Source: Collinsella aerofaciens (GTDB lineage Bacteria > Actinomycetota > Coriobacteriia > Coriobacteriales > Coriobacteriaceae). Taken from it: a DNA stretch of 24,889 bases. A model generated the notes under the pieces. That model was not told the origin of the DNA and searched no databases. It saw only the letters and a list, made by a program, of their open reading frames with translations. The translations under genes and the position numbers were made by a program. Below, piece after piece: positions 1 to 6,879 of this stretch; positions within the stretch are counted from its first letter, which is position 1, and every line of letters begins with the position of its first letter. The stretch lies in the NCBI GenBank assembly GCA_008668235.1, contig RQCP01000039.1, positions 1-24,889 on the forward strand, given 5' to 3'.

Positions 1-2164
1 CGGCGTTGAGCTTCTCGGCCATATCCCAGAACTTCTGCGTGGTCTCGGTGTTGGTCTTCTCGACACTCGGGGCCGACTGCAAAAGCGTTGCGGCGGCAAC
101 GGACTCAACATGGCGCTGAGCCAGCGTGCGGTTGCCGTAACGGGCAAAGATGACCTCGCCCTGCTCGGTGAGCTTAAAGAAGCAGTTGACCGAACCCTTG
201 GGCTGCGCCAGCACGGCCTTGTTGGCCGGGCCGCCGCCACGGCCCACGGCACCGCCGCGACCGTGCATGAGCACCAGGTCGATATCGTTCTTCTCTGCCC
301 ACTTGGCAATGCGCTCCTGCGCGGAGTGCAGCGCAAGCATGGCCGTGGTAGGACCGGCATCCTTGGAGGAGTCGGAATAGCCCAGCATGACCTCCATGCG
401 GCGGTTGGTCTGGGCAAGGCGCTTTTGCACCACAGGCAGCGTAAGCATCTGGTCGAGCACGTCGACGCAGCCCTCGAGGTCCTCGAGCTGCTCGAACAGC
501 GGGATCACGTCGAGCTCGGGGACATCCTCCTCGTGTGCAAAGGACAGGTGGGCAAGCTCAAAGACGTCGGCCACATGCTGGGCGCTCTTGGTGAACGAGA
601 TGATGTAGCGGTGCGCCATCTTCTTGCCGTAGCGCTTTTGGATGGAACCGATGGCACGGAAGGTGTCGATGACCTCGCGCGTCATGGGCTGCAGGTCACC
701 ATGGATACCGTTCTCGTGGATATCCTTGAGGGCGCGGGCGTGCACCACGGAGTGCTGACGGAACTCCATCTCGACCATGTGGAAGCCGAAGGACTCGACC
801 TGCCAGATGATGGTTTGGACCGGGCCGTAGGCAGCACGGACGGCACCGCAGGCGGCCAGCGAACGCTGGACGACGCGCAGGTCATCCAGGAACTCGTCGG
901 CGCTGTGGTACATGGTGTCGGTGATACGACGGACGGTGGCGTTCAGGCGGTCGGCCATGACGAGCATGACGGCGCGATGCGGCTCGTGCTCGGAAATCAG
1001 CTCGGCGCGGGCCGTGTACTGGGTACTCATCTCGACCTGATGGTTCCACAGGTTGATGAGCTCGGCAGACGGCTTGCTGTAGGTGGCCTCGAGCGTGAGG
1101 TTGCGGCCGATGCGGCGGCACTTGTCCTCGAGCTTGAGCACCATGTGGGTAAAGTACTTGGCGGCGACCTCACGGCTCACCTTGGCGGTGACGTTGGGGT
1201 TACCGTCGCGGTCGGAACCGATACAGCTGCCGGGATGGAAGAACGCCGGGCACAGCGGCGGCACAGTACCGGCCTTGTCGCCCAGCACCCAATCGTCAAA
1301 ACGACGATAGATAACGGGGATAACGTCGAACAGCGTGTTATCGAAGATGTCGATGATGGTATCGGCTTCCTCGACCGGCGTGGGCTTCTTGAGCGCGATG
1401 GGACTCGTACGCACCAGGGCGTCGATCTCCTGCAGCATATGGCGCTCGTTCTCCACCAGGTCGGAGCCGCCCAGACGCGGACGCTCCTCCAGCAGGTTGG
1501 AGATACGGCGGATCTTGCCCTCGACGGCCTTACGACGGGCCTCGGTGGGATGTGCGGTAAAGACAGGGTGGAACTCGAGCTTGTCGAGCAGCTCGTTGGC
1601 ACCCTCGACACCCAGCTCATTCACCAGCTGGTGATAGGCAACGGTAAGCTCGTTGGCAGGATCGACCTCGGTATCGGTCGACGCACCGGCCTCGCGCTCG
1701 CGCAGCTGCGCCACACGGTAGTTCTCCTCGGACAGGTTTGCCAGATGGAAAAAGCTCGTAAAGGCGCGAACGATGACCTGCTGCTTATCGAGCGGCAGGC
1801 TGTCGATCAAATCGACGACCTCACGAAATGCCACGGCAGTGGGCTCGTCGGCGGTGGGCACGCCCTGCTCGTCGACGGCTTCGTCGGCAGCGCAGGTACC
1901 GGGGTTGCCGGCATTGACCACAATCTCGGCTGTCAAAATCTTGTCGAACAGGTCCGCGATCTCGGGATCATACTCGCTAAGCACACGGCGCTCCAGGCGC
2001 AAGAACAGCGCCAGATTGTCGCGCAGCTCCTCGGGGATCTCGATCTCGGCGAGACGCTCCCTGGACTCGGCATTCGAGCCGATTCGGTTAACGAGGCGGT
2101 TGACCACGGCAGCGACGCGCGCCGCGGCTTCGGGTACAGACTGGTTGCTTAGGTTCTCAGCCAC
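1..2164 (-). CDS. ppc: Phosphoenolpyruvate carboxylase, C-terminus cut off by window edge
   Basis: Carboxylates phosphoenolpyruvate with bicarbonate to oxaloacetate and phosphate, the cytoplasmic anaplerotic step that feeds the C4 acid pool. The 721 visible residues carry the family's diagnostic motifs in order: FTAHPTEARRKA with catalytic His at about residue 205, GSDRDGNPNVT near 315-325, GYSDSSKDAG near 593, and the glycine/arginine-rich HGRGGAVGRGGG near 634. Bacterial PEPC is usually about 880-930 residues, so roughly 170-200 C-terminal residues lie beyond base 1. The GTG start at 2164 is chosen because a GGAGG ribosome site ends four bases upstream and the first residues (MAENLSNQSV) lead into a plausible N-terminal helix region. 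A strong TATAAT -10 box lies about 45 bases upstream. It appears to be a single gene with its own promoter, downstream of hisS. Identification is secure; only the end is missing. Confidence 0.97.
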   Translation of the reverse strand, partial: MAENLSNQSVPEAAARVAAVVNRLVNRIGSNAESRERLAEIEIPEELRDNLALFLRLERRVLSEYDPEIADLFDKILTAEIVVNAGNPGTCAADEAVDEQGVPTADEPTAVAFREVVDLIDSLPLDKQQVIVRAFTSFFHLANLSEENYRVAQLREREAGASTDTEVDPANELTVAYHQLVNELGVEGANELLDKLEFHPVFTAHPTEARRKAVEGKIRRISNLLEERPRLGGSDLVENERHMLQEIDALVRTSPIALKKPTPVEEADTIIDIFDNTLFDVIPVIYRRFDDWVLGDKAGTVPPLCPAFFHPGSCIGSDRDGNPNVTAKVSREVAAKYFTHMVLKLEDKCRRIGRNLTLEATYSKPSAELINLWNHQVEMSTQYTARAELISEHEPHRAVMLVMADRLNATVRRITDTMYHSADEFLDDLRVVQRSLAACGAVRAAYGPVQTIIWQVESFGFHMVEMEFRQHSVVHARALKDIHENGIHGDLQPMTREVIDTFRAIGSIQKRYGKKMAHRYIISFTKSAQHVADVFELAHLSFAHEEDVPELDVIPLFEQLEDLEGCVDVLDQMLTLPVVQKRLAQTNRRMEVMLGYSDSSKDAGPTTAMLALHSAQERIAKWAEKNDIDLVLMHGRGGAVGRGGGPANKAVLAQPKGSVNCFFKLTEQGEVIFARYGNRTLAQRHVESVAAATLLQSAPSVEKTNTETTQKFWDMAEKLNA

Positions 2165-2208
2165 GTTTCCTCCCATTCCTCCTTCTATGCACGTAACATG
2201 CGGTATTC

Positions 2209-2268
2209 ATTATAGGCGCTTGAGAAATACTTTCGACACTGATTGCGCTTTACCACACAAAAGTATTT
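2209..2268 (-). promoter_or_regulatory. Putative ppc promoter with an inverted repeat
   Basis: A perfect TATAAT -10 hexamer is read on the minus strand at 2214-2209, about 45 bases before the ppc GTG. No convincing -35 is visible at 16-18 bases. Immediately upstream are two 9-base arms, AAATACTTT (2225-2233) and AAAGTATTT (2260-2268 on the plus strand), separated by 26 bases. The nearer arm lies in the -35/-10 spacer, where a bound regulator could block or replace -35 recognition. The promoter is supported by the -10 box alone, and the operator role is inference. Confidence 0.45.
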
Positions 2269-2330
2269 TCTGCATTGCAAGGGTTTTTGCCCCAAATGGT
2301 CGTATTTCTCGGTGGGCGGCATATGCAAAC

Positions 2331-2362
2331 GAGGGCATTCCGCATAAATGCGAAACACCCCC
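2331..2362 (-). terminator. Terminator-like hairpin downstream of hisS
   Basis: On minus-strand RNA this forms a 14-bp stem around a four-base loop (UUUA). All plus-strand mismatches become G-U wobbles on the minus strand, which points to a minus-strand transcript. It lies about 60 bases after the hisS stop. The following U tract is poor (GUUUGC), so it may be a weak terminator or a 3' end protector. Confidence 0.4.
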
Positions 2363-2422
2363 GTAACAATAGCTCGTCGCGAGCGGGACATGTTAGCGGG
2401 TCCGCAGCTCAAAAATCATGCG

Positions 2423-3736
2423 CTACAGACGCTTGCGAACCGCCTCGACGACGTTGGCCAGATCGACGAGAACCTCATCATGGCTCTGCATGTCGCGCAC
2501 CTTGACCTTGCCGGCGGCAAGCTCGTCGCCGCCCAGGACCAGGATGAGCTTGGCGCCCACCTTATCGGCCTGCTTAAACTGGGCTTTGAGCGAACGGCCC
2601 TGATAGTCGGCCTCGGTCACGATGCCTGCGGCGCGAAGCTCCTGCGTAATGGCAAAGACGTTCTGGCGCAGTTCCTTGCCGGCGTTGGCGACATAGACGC
2701 ACGGGGCCTCCTCGGCACCCAGATCGCTGCCAAAGGCCTGCAGGGCCAGCAGGGCGCGCTCAAAACCGACAGCAAAGCCGACGCCCGCCGTGGGCTTGCC
2801 ACCCTCGAGCTCGACCAGGCCATCGTAGCGGCCGCCGCCGCCGATGGAGCCGACGCCGGCGCCAGGGGCCTCGACCTCAAAGACGGTGCGGGTGTAGTAG
2901 TCCAGACCACGTACCAGGGTGGGATCCTCTACATACTCGATACCGGCAGCATCCAGATAGCGCTTGACCTGCTCGTAGTGCTCGCGGCACTCGTCGCACA
3001 GGTTGTTACCCATCAGCGGAGCGTCGGCCATGATCTCGCGGCAATGGTCGTTCTTGCAGTCGAAGGCACGCAGCGGGTTAAGCTCGGCGCGCTCGCGGCA
3101 CTCATCGCACATCTCGTCGGCGTGGTCGAGAATGAACTGCTTAACCTGCTCGCGATAGGCCGGACGGCACTGCGCATCGCCCATCGAGTTAATGAGCAGA
3201 CGGAGCTTGGAAAGATCGAAGCCCAGGCGCTTGTAGAACTCCATGAGCATGATGATGCACTCGGCGTCTGCCGCCGGATCGGGAGCGCCGAGCCACTCGA
3301 TGCCCACCTGATGGAACTGCCGCAAGCGGCCCTTCTGGGGACGCTCGCCGCGGAACATGGCCTCGGCGTAGTAAGCCTTAAACGGCGTGGAGCCCTGGGG
3401 CACCAGATTGTTCTCGACGACGGCGCGCACCACGCCGGCCGTGCCCTCGGGGCGAAGTGCCAGGCGCTGCTTGGGCTTGAGTTTGGTGTCGGTGCCCTCG
3501 GTAAAGACGCGCTCCAGGTTGGCACCGCTGAACACGCGGAACATTTCCTTGCGCACGACGTCGGTCGACTGGCCGATACCGTGGACAAACACGTCAACCT
3601 GCTCGATCGCGGGCGTCTCGATGGGTTTAAAACCAAACGGCTCGAACACGCCGGCCGCAATCTGCTGCATCTTTTGCCAGGCGCGCATCTCGGCGCCGAT
3701 AAGGTCGCGGGTTCCCTCCGCCTTCTGTGCCTGCAT
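2423..3736 (-). CDS. hisS: Histidyl-tRNA synthetase
   Basis: Class II aminoacyl-tRNA synthetase that charges tRNA-His with histidine using ATP in the cytoplasm; a normal 437 residues. Visible hallmarks are motif 2 with FRGERPQKGRLRQFHQVGIE (about 128-147), the histidine-binding LVRGLDYYTRT (about 275-285), motif 3 context GGGGRYDGL (about 300-307) and a C-terminal anticodon-binding domain ending VRKRL. The insertion domain holds several cysteines (MCDECRE, FDCKNDHC, NLCDECRE, about 209-252), a zinc-finger-like arrangement found in some bacterial HisRS. The ATG at 3736 is preferred over a TTG two codons upstream (3742), because AGGTG sits seven bases before the ATG but only one base before the TTG. 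It is monocistronic, with a long hairpin-filled spacer upstream (3737-4040) and a terminator-like hairpin downstream. Confidence 0.97.
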   Translation of the reverse strand: MQAQKAEGTRDLIGAEMRAWQKMQQIAAGVFEPFGFKPIETPAIEQVDVFVHGIGQSTDVVRKEMFRVFSGANLERVFTEGTDTKLKPKQRLALRPEGTAGVVRAVVENNLVPQGSTPFKAYYAEAMFRGERPQKGRLRQFHQVGIEWLGAPDPAADAECIIMLMEFYKRLGFDLSKLRLLINSMGDAQCRPAYREQVKQFILDHADEMCDECRERAELNPLRAFDCKNDHCREIMADAPLMGNNLCDECREHYEQVKRYLDAAGIEYVEDPTLVRGLDYYTRTVFEVEAPGAGVGSIGGGGRYDGLVELEGGKPTAGVGFAVGFERALLALQAFGSDLGAEEAPCVYVANAGKELRQNVFAITQELRAAGIVTEADYQGRSLKAQFKQADKVGAKLILVLGGDELAAGKVKVRDMQSHDEVLVDLANVVEAVRKRL

Positions 3737-3801
3737 GGGCAAACACCTTTCTTTTGTATCGCGTCATAGGTAGTGGACATTATACGGCACAAAGCAGCAA
3801 C

Positions 3802-3861
3802 GCGGCGGCGCGCCTGACCGAACGAGGGTATGGGGACTCGTTCGGCCAGACGCGCCGTCGC
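3802..3861. repeat. Large intergenic hairpin 1 of 3
   Basis: Arms 3802-3826 and 3837-3861 are 25 bases each and match at 22 positions, around a 10-base loop. The arms end in ACCGAACGAG / CTCGTTCGGC next to the loop. It lies in the 304-base spacer between the MFS stop and hisS, directly beside two further large hairpins. It may act as a terminator for the MFS gene or be a REP-like mobile palindrome; the sequence does not decide. Confidence 0.7.
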
Positions 3862-3867
3862 TGTTTG

Positions 3868-3931
3868 TGATCCCTTTTCCTCCGTCCCCTTCGGATCACG
3901 TGATCTGTTGGGGACGGAGGAAAAGGGATCA
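3868..3931. repeat. Large intergenic hairpin 2 of 3, GGGGACG-type palindrome
   Basis: A perfect 22-bp inverted repeat (3868-3889 with 3910-3931) has a 20-base loop that itself contains the perfect palindrome GATCACGTGATC (3894-3905). The arm core GGGGACGGAGG resembles the GGGGACGTTC core of the elements at 13354-13409 and 15830-15879, suggesting one dispersed REP/REPIN-like family. It is non-coding and lies between the MFS gene and hisS. Confidence 0.75.
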
Positions 3932-3941
3932 TTTCGTAGGC

Positions 3942-4005
3942 CCGTGGCCGCCTTGGAAACCGAATGATGGTACGAGCATCCATTCGGCTTCCAAGGCGGC
4001 CACGG
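3942..4005. repeat. Large intergenic hairpin 3 of 3
   Basis: Arms 3942-3966 and 3981-4005 are 25 bases each with a single mismatch (24 of 25), around a 14-base loop. It ends 35 bases from the MFS stop codon, so on the minus strand it is the first structure transcribed after that gene. There is no U tract directly behind it. It differs in sequence from hairpins 1 and 2. Confidence 0.72.
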
Positions 4006-4040
4006 ACAGAACGGGGCGAACAGAAAAGAGCGACGGACGT

Positions 4041-5345
4041 CTACTCCCCCGCCACGCACGCGCGCAGCTTGGCGGCGATGGGCTCGGATGCCAACAGGAA
4101 CACGAGCATGACCACGGAGCACGCCAGGCAAACGATCCAGGTGCTCGCAAAGGAGCCCGTGGCATCGAACAGCACGCCCGAGACAATGGCGCCCACGGTG
4201 CCGCCGACCATCTCGAGCGAGGTGATGGTGCCCGTGACCTTGCCGAGGTCGGCCATGCCAAACTGCTTGGACGCGGCGATGGTAGGCGTGATGGTGCCCA
4301 TACACGTTCCGATACCAAAGCTCACAGCGGCGACAATAGGACCGAGGTCCGTCGTCGGAAAGCACAGCGCCACGCAGGCGATAATGCACGCAACGGAGCC
4401 AAGGATATTGCCAAAGCGCAGGCCAAAGCGGTCATAAATCGCACCGAGCGAAATCTTGGCGATAACGACGGTGACCATATAGGCCGAAAGCACAGTGCCC
4501 GCCCACATGGGATCATGACCGCCCGTGACGATCTTGGCGCCGTTGACGGTAACGCTCGTCATGTTGGTGACTTGGTTGGGCAAGATGGCGCCGTTAACGA
4601 GACCCATAAAGAGGAAGGCGACGACAAGCAGCCAAAACGCCGGGCTCTTCTTGATGCGAGACCAGCCGACGCTAACCTCGGGCGCCGTGTGCTCGTCCTT
4701 GTCGCCAGCCGTCGAGACGGACGGATCGCCCGGGTTCTCGCCGAGCGGCTTAAGGCCGATCTCGGAAGGCTTAGTGCGGAAGGAGTAGGCCGTGATGGGC
4801 AGTGCCGCCACCATGCAGACGGCAGCGAGTACCAGGAACGCAGAGCGCCAGCCCACACTCACGATAAGCGAGCTCACGATGGGAGACAGAATAGCGCCGC
4901 CAAAGCCCGAGCCCGAAAGTGCGATGGAGATGGCAAGGCCTCGCTTGGCGGTAAACCAGTTGGCGGTCACTAGGCTGATGAGCAGGCGGGTCGAGGCCAC
5001 AGCGAAGCAGCCCGAAACGGCAAAGAGCACGTAGACCTGCCACAGCTCACCGACAAAGCTCATGCTGGCAAGAACGGCAGAGGTAGCGATAACGGTTAGG
5101 GAACCCAAAACGCGACCGCTTACTTTATCGGCAACATGGCCAATGACAAGCGATCCGATAACGCTCACCACGGTAGAGATCGCATTGGAGATGTTGTACT
5201 GGGCAAGCGTAATCCCGAGGTTGCTGACGATCAGCAGCTGGAACATGCTCATGCAGTTGACGAAAATCGTGTAGCACGTGGCCATGATCACGAAGCCGGA
5301 GGCCACCACGAGCCAGCCGGGGAAGAACTTACGCTGCTGGGGCAT
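4041..5345 (-). CDS. Major facilitator superfamily transporter, oxalate/formate or monocarboxylate carrier type
   Basis: A 434-residue secondary transporter with about 12 hydrophobic segments in two halves, split by a charged central loop near residues 200-240 (PLGENPGDPSVSTAGDKDEH). The N-terminus MPQQRKFFPGWLVVASGFVIM and the first-half loop GHVADKVSGRVLG, echoed by GAIYDRFGLRFGN in the second half, fit the oxalate:formate antiporter/monocarboxylate branch of MFS. The substrate cannot be read from sequence. The start at 5345 has AAGGAG about five bases upstream. The gene lies downstream of the M20 amidohydrolase on the same strand with a 123-base gap filled by a structured repeat (5386-5475). 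Co-transcription is plausible but may be reduced by that hairpin. A role in importing an amide or exporting its acid product is inference from this neighbourhood. Confidence 0.88.
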   Translation of the reverse strand: MPQQRKFFPGWLVVASGFVIMATCYTIFVNCMSMFQLLIVSNLGITLAQYNISNAISTVVSVIGSLVIGHVADKVSGRVLGSLTVIATSAVLASMSFVGELWQVYVLFAVSGCFAVASTRLLISLVTANWFTAKRGLAISIALSGSGFGGAILSPIVSSLIVSVGWRSAFLVLAAVCMVAALPITAYSFRTKPSEIGLKPLGENPGDPSVSTAGDKDEHTAPEVSVGWSRIKKSPAFWLLVVAFLFMGLVNGAILPNQVTNMTSVTVNGAKIVTGGHDPMWAGTVLSAYMVTVVIAKISLGAIYDRFGLRFGNILGSVACIIACVALCFPTTDLGPIVAAVSFGIGTCMGTITPTIAASKQFGMADLGKVTGTITSLEMVGGTVGAIVSGVLFDATGSFASTWIVCLACSVVMLVFLLASEPIAAKLRACVAGE

Positions 5346-5372
5346 ACTGCTCCTTATTTAACAAACGAATAG

Positions 5373-5389
5373 CCGGCGCCGGGCGCCGG
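5373..5389. repeat. GC-rich palindrome
   Basis: Perfect inverted repeat of CCGGCGCC and GGCGCCGG with one central G, in the leader of the MFS gene. Its right end overlaps the first bases of the structured repeat beginning at 5386, so the two could form alternative foldings. Confidence 0.5.
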
Positions 5390-5475
5390 TAGCACCCAAG
5401 ATTGCCTTGAAAGACAAGGGCATAGGCCTTACGGCCATGCCCGCAGGCTTGAAAGGCAAGGTTGGGTGCTACCGG
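5386..5475. repeat. Structured hairpin element, family copy A
   Basis: A 90-base imperfect hairpin. Outer arms CCGGTAGCACCCAA (5386-5399) and its exact complement (5462-5475) are 14 bp. Next come two mismatched positions, a 6-bp helix, TGAA (5408-5411) facing TGAA (5450-5453), an internal loop, the 6-bp stem GGGCAT/ATGCCC, one unpaired A (5424), the 4-bp helix GGCC/GGCC and tetraloop TTAC. The right outer arm contains the last two sense codons and the TAG stop of the upstream M20 gene. The architecture matches copies at 8058-8156 and 13452-13551 despite different helix sequences. Confidence 0.72.
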
Positions 5476-6764
5476 TGGTCGGCGATATAGCCCAAAGCGA
5501 CGGCGGTATAGGCCGCGGCACCGAGGGGAAGCTCGGCATCGTTAAAACGTGCCTTGGGATGGTGCTGGGCAAAGTGTTCGTCCGTGTCGGTTACGGCCGC
5601 GCCCACGGTAAAGTACGCACTCGGAATCTCGCTCGAGATAAGCGCGAAGTCTTCACTCGCCATGGCATGGAAAAGCGGCAAGAAAGCCGCCTTGGGCAGC
5701 ACTGCGCCCACGTAGCCAAGCGACGCCTGAGTCATATCGCTGTCGAGTACAAGCGGCGGAACATCCGAAAGTGTCTCGATGGTCGCCGGCGTACGATAGG
5801 TCGTGGCAACGCCGTTAACGACCTCCGCGATGCGGGTCTTTAGGTGAGCCATGAGCTCAACATCAAAGCCGCGCAGCGTTCCCTCGAGCACGCAGGTGTC
5901 GGGAATGACGTTGGCCGCTTGGCCACCGGCAAACTTACCCACGGTCAGTGCGACCTCCTTGGCCGCCGGCACTTCGCGGGAGATGAGCTCCTGGAGCGCC
6001 AGGTGCACATGGACGCCGGCCGTGATGGGGTCGATGCAGATCTCGGGGCTCGAGCCATGTCCGCCCTTGCCCTGCAGCGTGATGCGGAAACCGTACACGC
6101 CCGAAAGCGCCGGGCTCCCATAGAGCACCAGGCCGAGCGGCGATTGGCTGTTAACATGCATGGCAAAAGCCGCCTGAGGACGCGGGTTCTCGAGCAAGCC
6201 GTCGGCGATGGCAGCGCGTGCCCCCTCAAAGGTCTCCTCGCCCGGCTGGAACAGCAGTTTGACGGTAGCGTTGGCGTCGACAAGCTCGGCCTCGCGGGCC
6301 TTGAGCAAGCGCGCCGCACCAAGCAGCGCCGTCGCGTGCATATCGTGACCGCAAGCATGCATGCAGCCGTTCGTAGAGGCGAAAGGCTCGCCCGACTCTT
6401 CGGCAACGGGTAGGGCATCCATGTCGCCACGCAGCATAATGACCGTTCCGGCCTGTTCGTCCGTGCAGACGCCATTGCCCTGGGCCGCGGTGGCACCGGC
6501 ACCGACAAGGCCCACAACACAGGAACCATCGACGAGCGTGGCAAACGGGATGTCCATCTCGGCCAGGCGCGCTTGGATATACGCAGAGGTCTGCGGGAGG
6601 TCGTTACCAAGTTCGGGCGTCCGATGCAGATCGTGACGCCATGCGGCAAGCTCATCGGCAAAAGTTTGAGCCTCTTTGACCAGACTGTCGCCAATGGCGG
6701 CTTGCGCCGCCGCGGTGGCCTTGGGCGCTGATTGCGGTTGAAGATCGGACAGTGCTGGTGCCAT
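5469..6764 (-). CDS. M20 family metallo-amidohydrolase (hippurate / IAA-amino-acid hydrolase type)
   Basis: A 431-residue cytoplasmic metal-dependent amidase that cleaves N-acyl or aromatic-acyl amino acids. Metal-site motifs are RGDMDALPVAEESGEPFAS (about 112-130), HACGHDMH (136-143), QPGEETFEGA (173-182 with the catalytic Glu pair) and HAMASEDFALIS near the C-terminus. The dimerisation lid domain lies between about 200 and 320 (LQGKGGHGSSPEICIDPI). Length fits the family. The ATG at 6764 is chosen because GGAGGG precedes it by five bases; an in-frame ATG 18 codons upstream would put an operator-like inverted repeat inside the coding region. The last two codons and stop lie in the arm of a structured repeat. 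The MFS gene downstream suggests a hydrolase-transporter unit. The exact substrate (hippurate, aminobenzoyl-glutamate, acyl amino acid) is not determinable. Confidence 0.9.
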   Translation of the reverse strand: MAPALSDLQPQSAPKATAAAQAAIGDSLVKEAQTFADELAAWRHDLHRTPELGNDLPQTSAYIQARLAEMDIPFATLVDGSCVVGLVGAGATAAQGNGVCTDEQAGTVIMLRGDMDALPVAEESGEPFASTNGCMHACGHDMHATALLGAARLLKAREAELVDANATVKLLFQPGEETFEGARAAIADGLLENPRPQAAFAMHVNSQSPLGLVLYGSPALSGVYGFRITLQGKGGHGSSPEICIDPITAGVHVHLALQELISREVPAAKEVALTVGKFAGGQAANVIPDTCVLEGTLRGFDVELMAHLKTRIAEVVNGVATTYRTPATIETLSDVPPLVLDSDMTQASLGYVGAVLPKAAFLPLFHAMASEDFALISSEIPSAYFTVGAAVTDTDEHFAQHHPKARFNDAELPLGAAAYTAVALGYIADHR

Positions 6765-6794
6765 AGATGCCCTCCAGTAACGTTTTTGCAGCAA

Positions 6795-6830
6795 GCACTT
6801 TGATAGCGTAAAGTGCAACTTACTACTTTA
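6795..6830 (-). promoter_or_regulatory. Putative operator upstream of the M20 amidohydrolase
   Basis: A perfect 7-bp inverted repeat, GCACTTT (6795-6801) and AAAGTGC (6810-6816), has an 8-base spacer. A third half-site, ACTTTA (6825-6830), is inverted relative to TAAAGT (6809-6814). Three related half-sites within 36 bases, 30-65 bases before the start codon, suggest a repressor or activator site. No regulator gene is adjacent, so its owner is unknown. Confidence 0.35.
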
Positions 6831-6841
6831 AGGGCGACGCA

Positions 6842-6867
6842 TAAAAAATGCCGCCCCGGGAGGCGGC
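6842..6867 (-). terminator. Rho-independent terminator of the EamA gene
   Basis: On the minus strand, GCCGCC (6867-6862) and GGCGGC (6855-6850) form a 6-bp GC stem with a six-base loop. It is followed by ATTTTTTAT (6849-6841). It lies 13 bases past the stop codon of the EamA transporter, a textbook position and shape. Confidence 0.85.
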
Positions 6868-6879
6868 GCAACAAATTGT

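Noticed and set aside
110..2152. A 680-codon open frame on the plus strand opposite ppc
   Set aside because: The minus strand encodes PEPC with all catalytic motifs. The plus-strand frame has no recognisable motif and is the usual mirror frame of GC-rich codon bias.
2348..3769. A 473-codon open frame on the plus strand opposite hisS
   Set aside because: A mirror of the HisRS gene, with no domain or ribosome site; the minus-strand identity is certain.
6765..6818. A longer N-terminus for the M20 amidohydrolase (MHFTLSKCLLQKRYWRAS…)
   Set aside because: It would run through the operator-like inverted repeats and lacks a ribosome site, whereas the ATG at 6764 has GGAGGG at ideal spacing.
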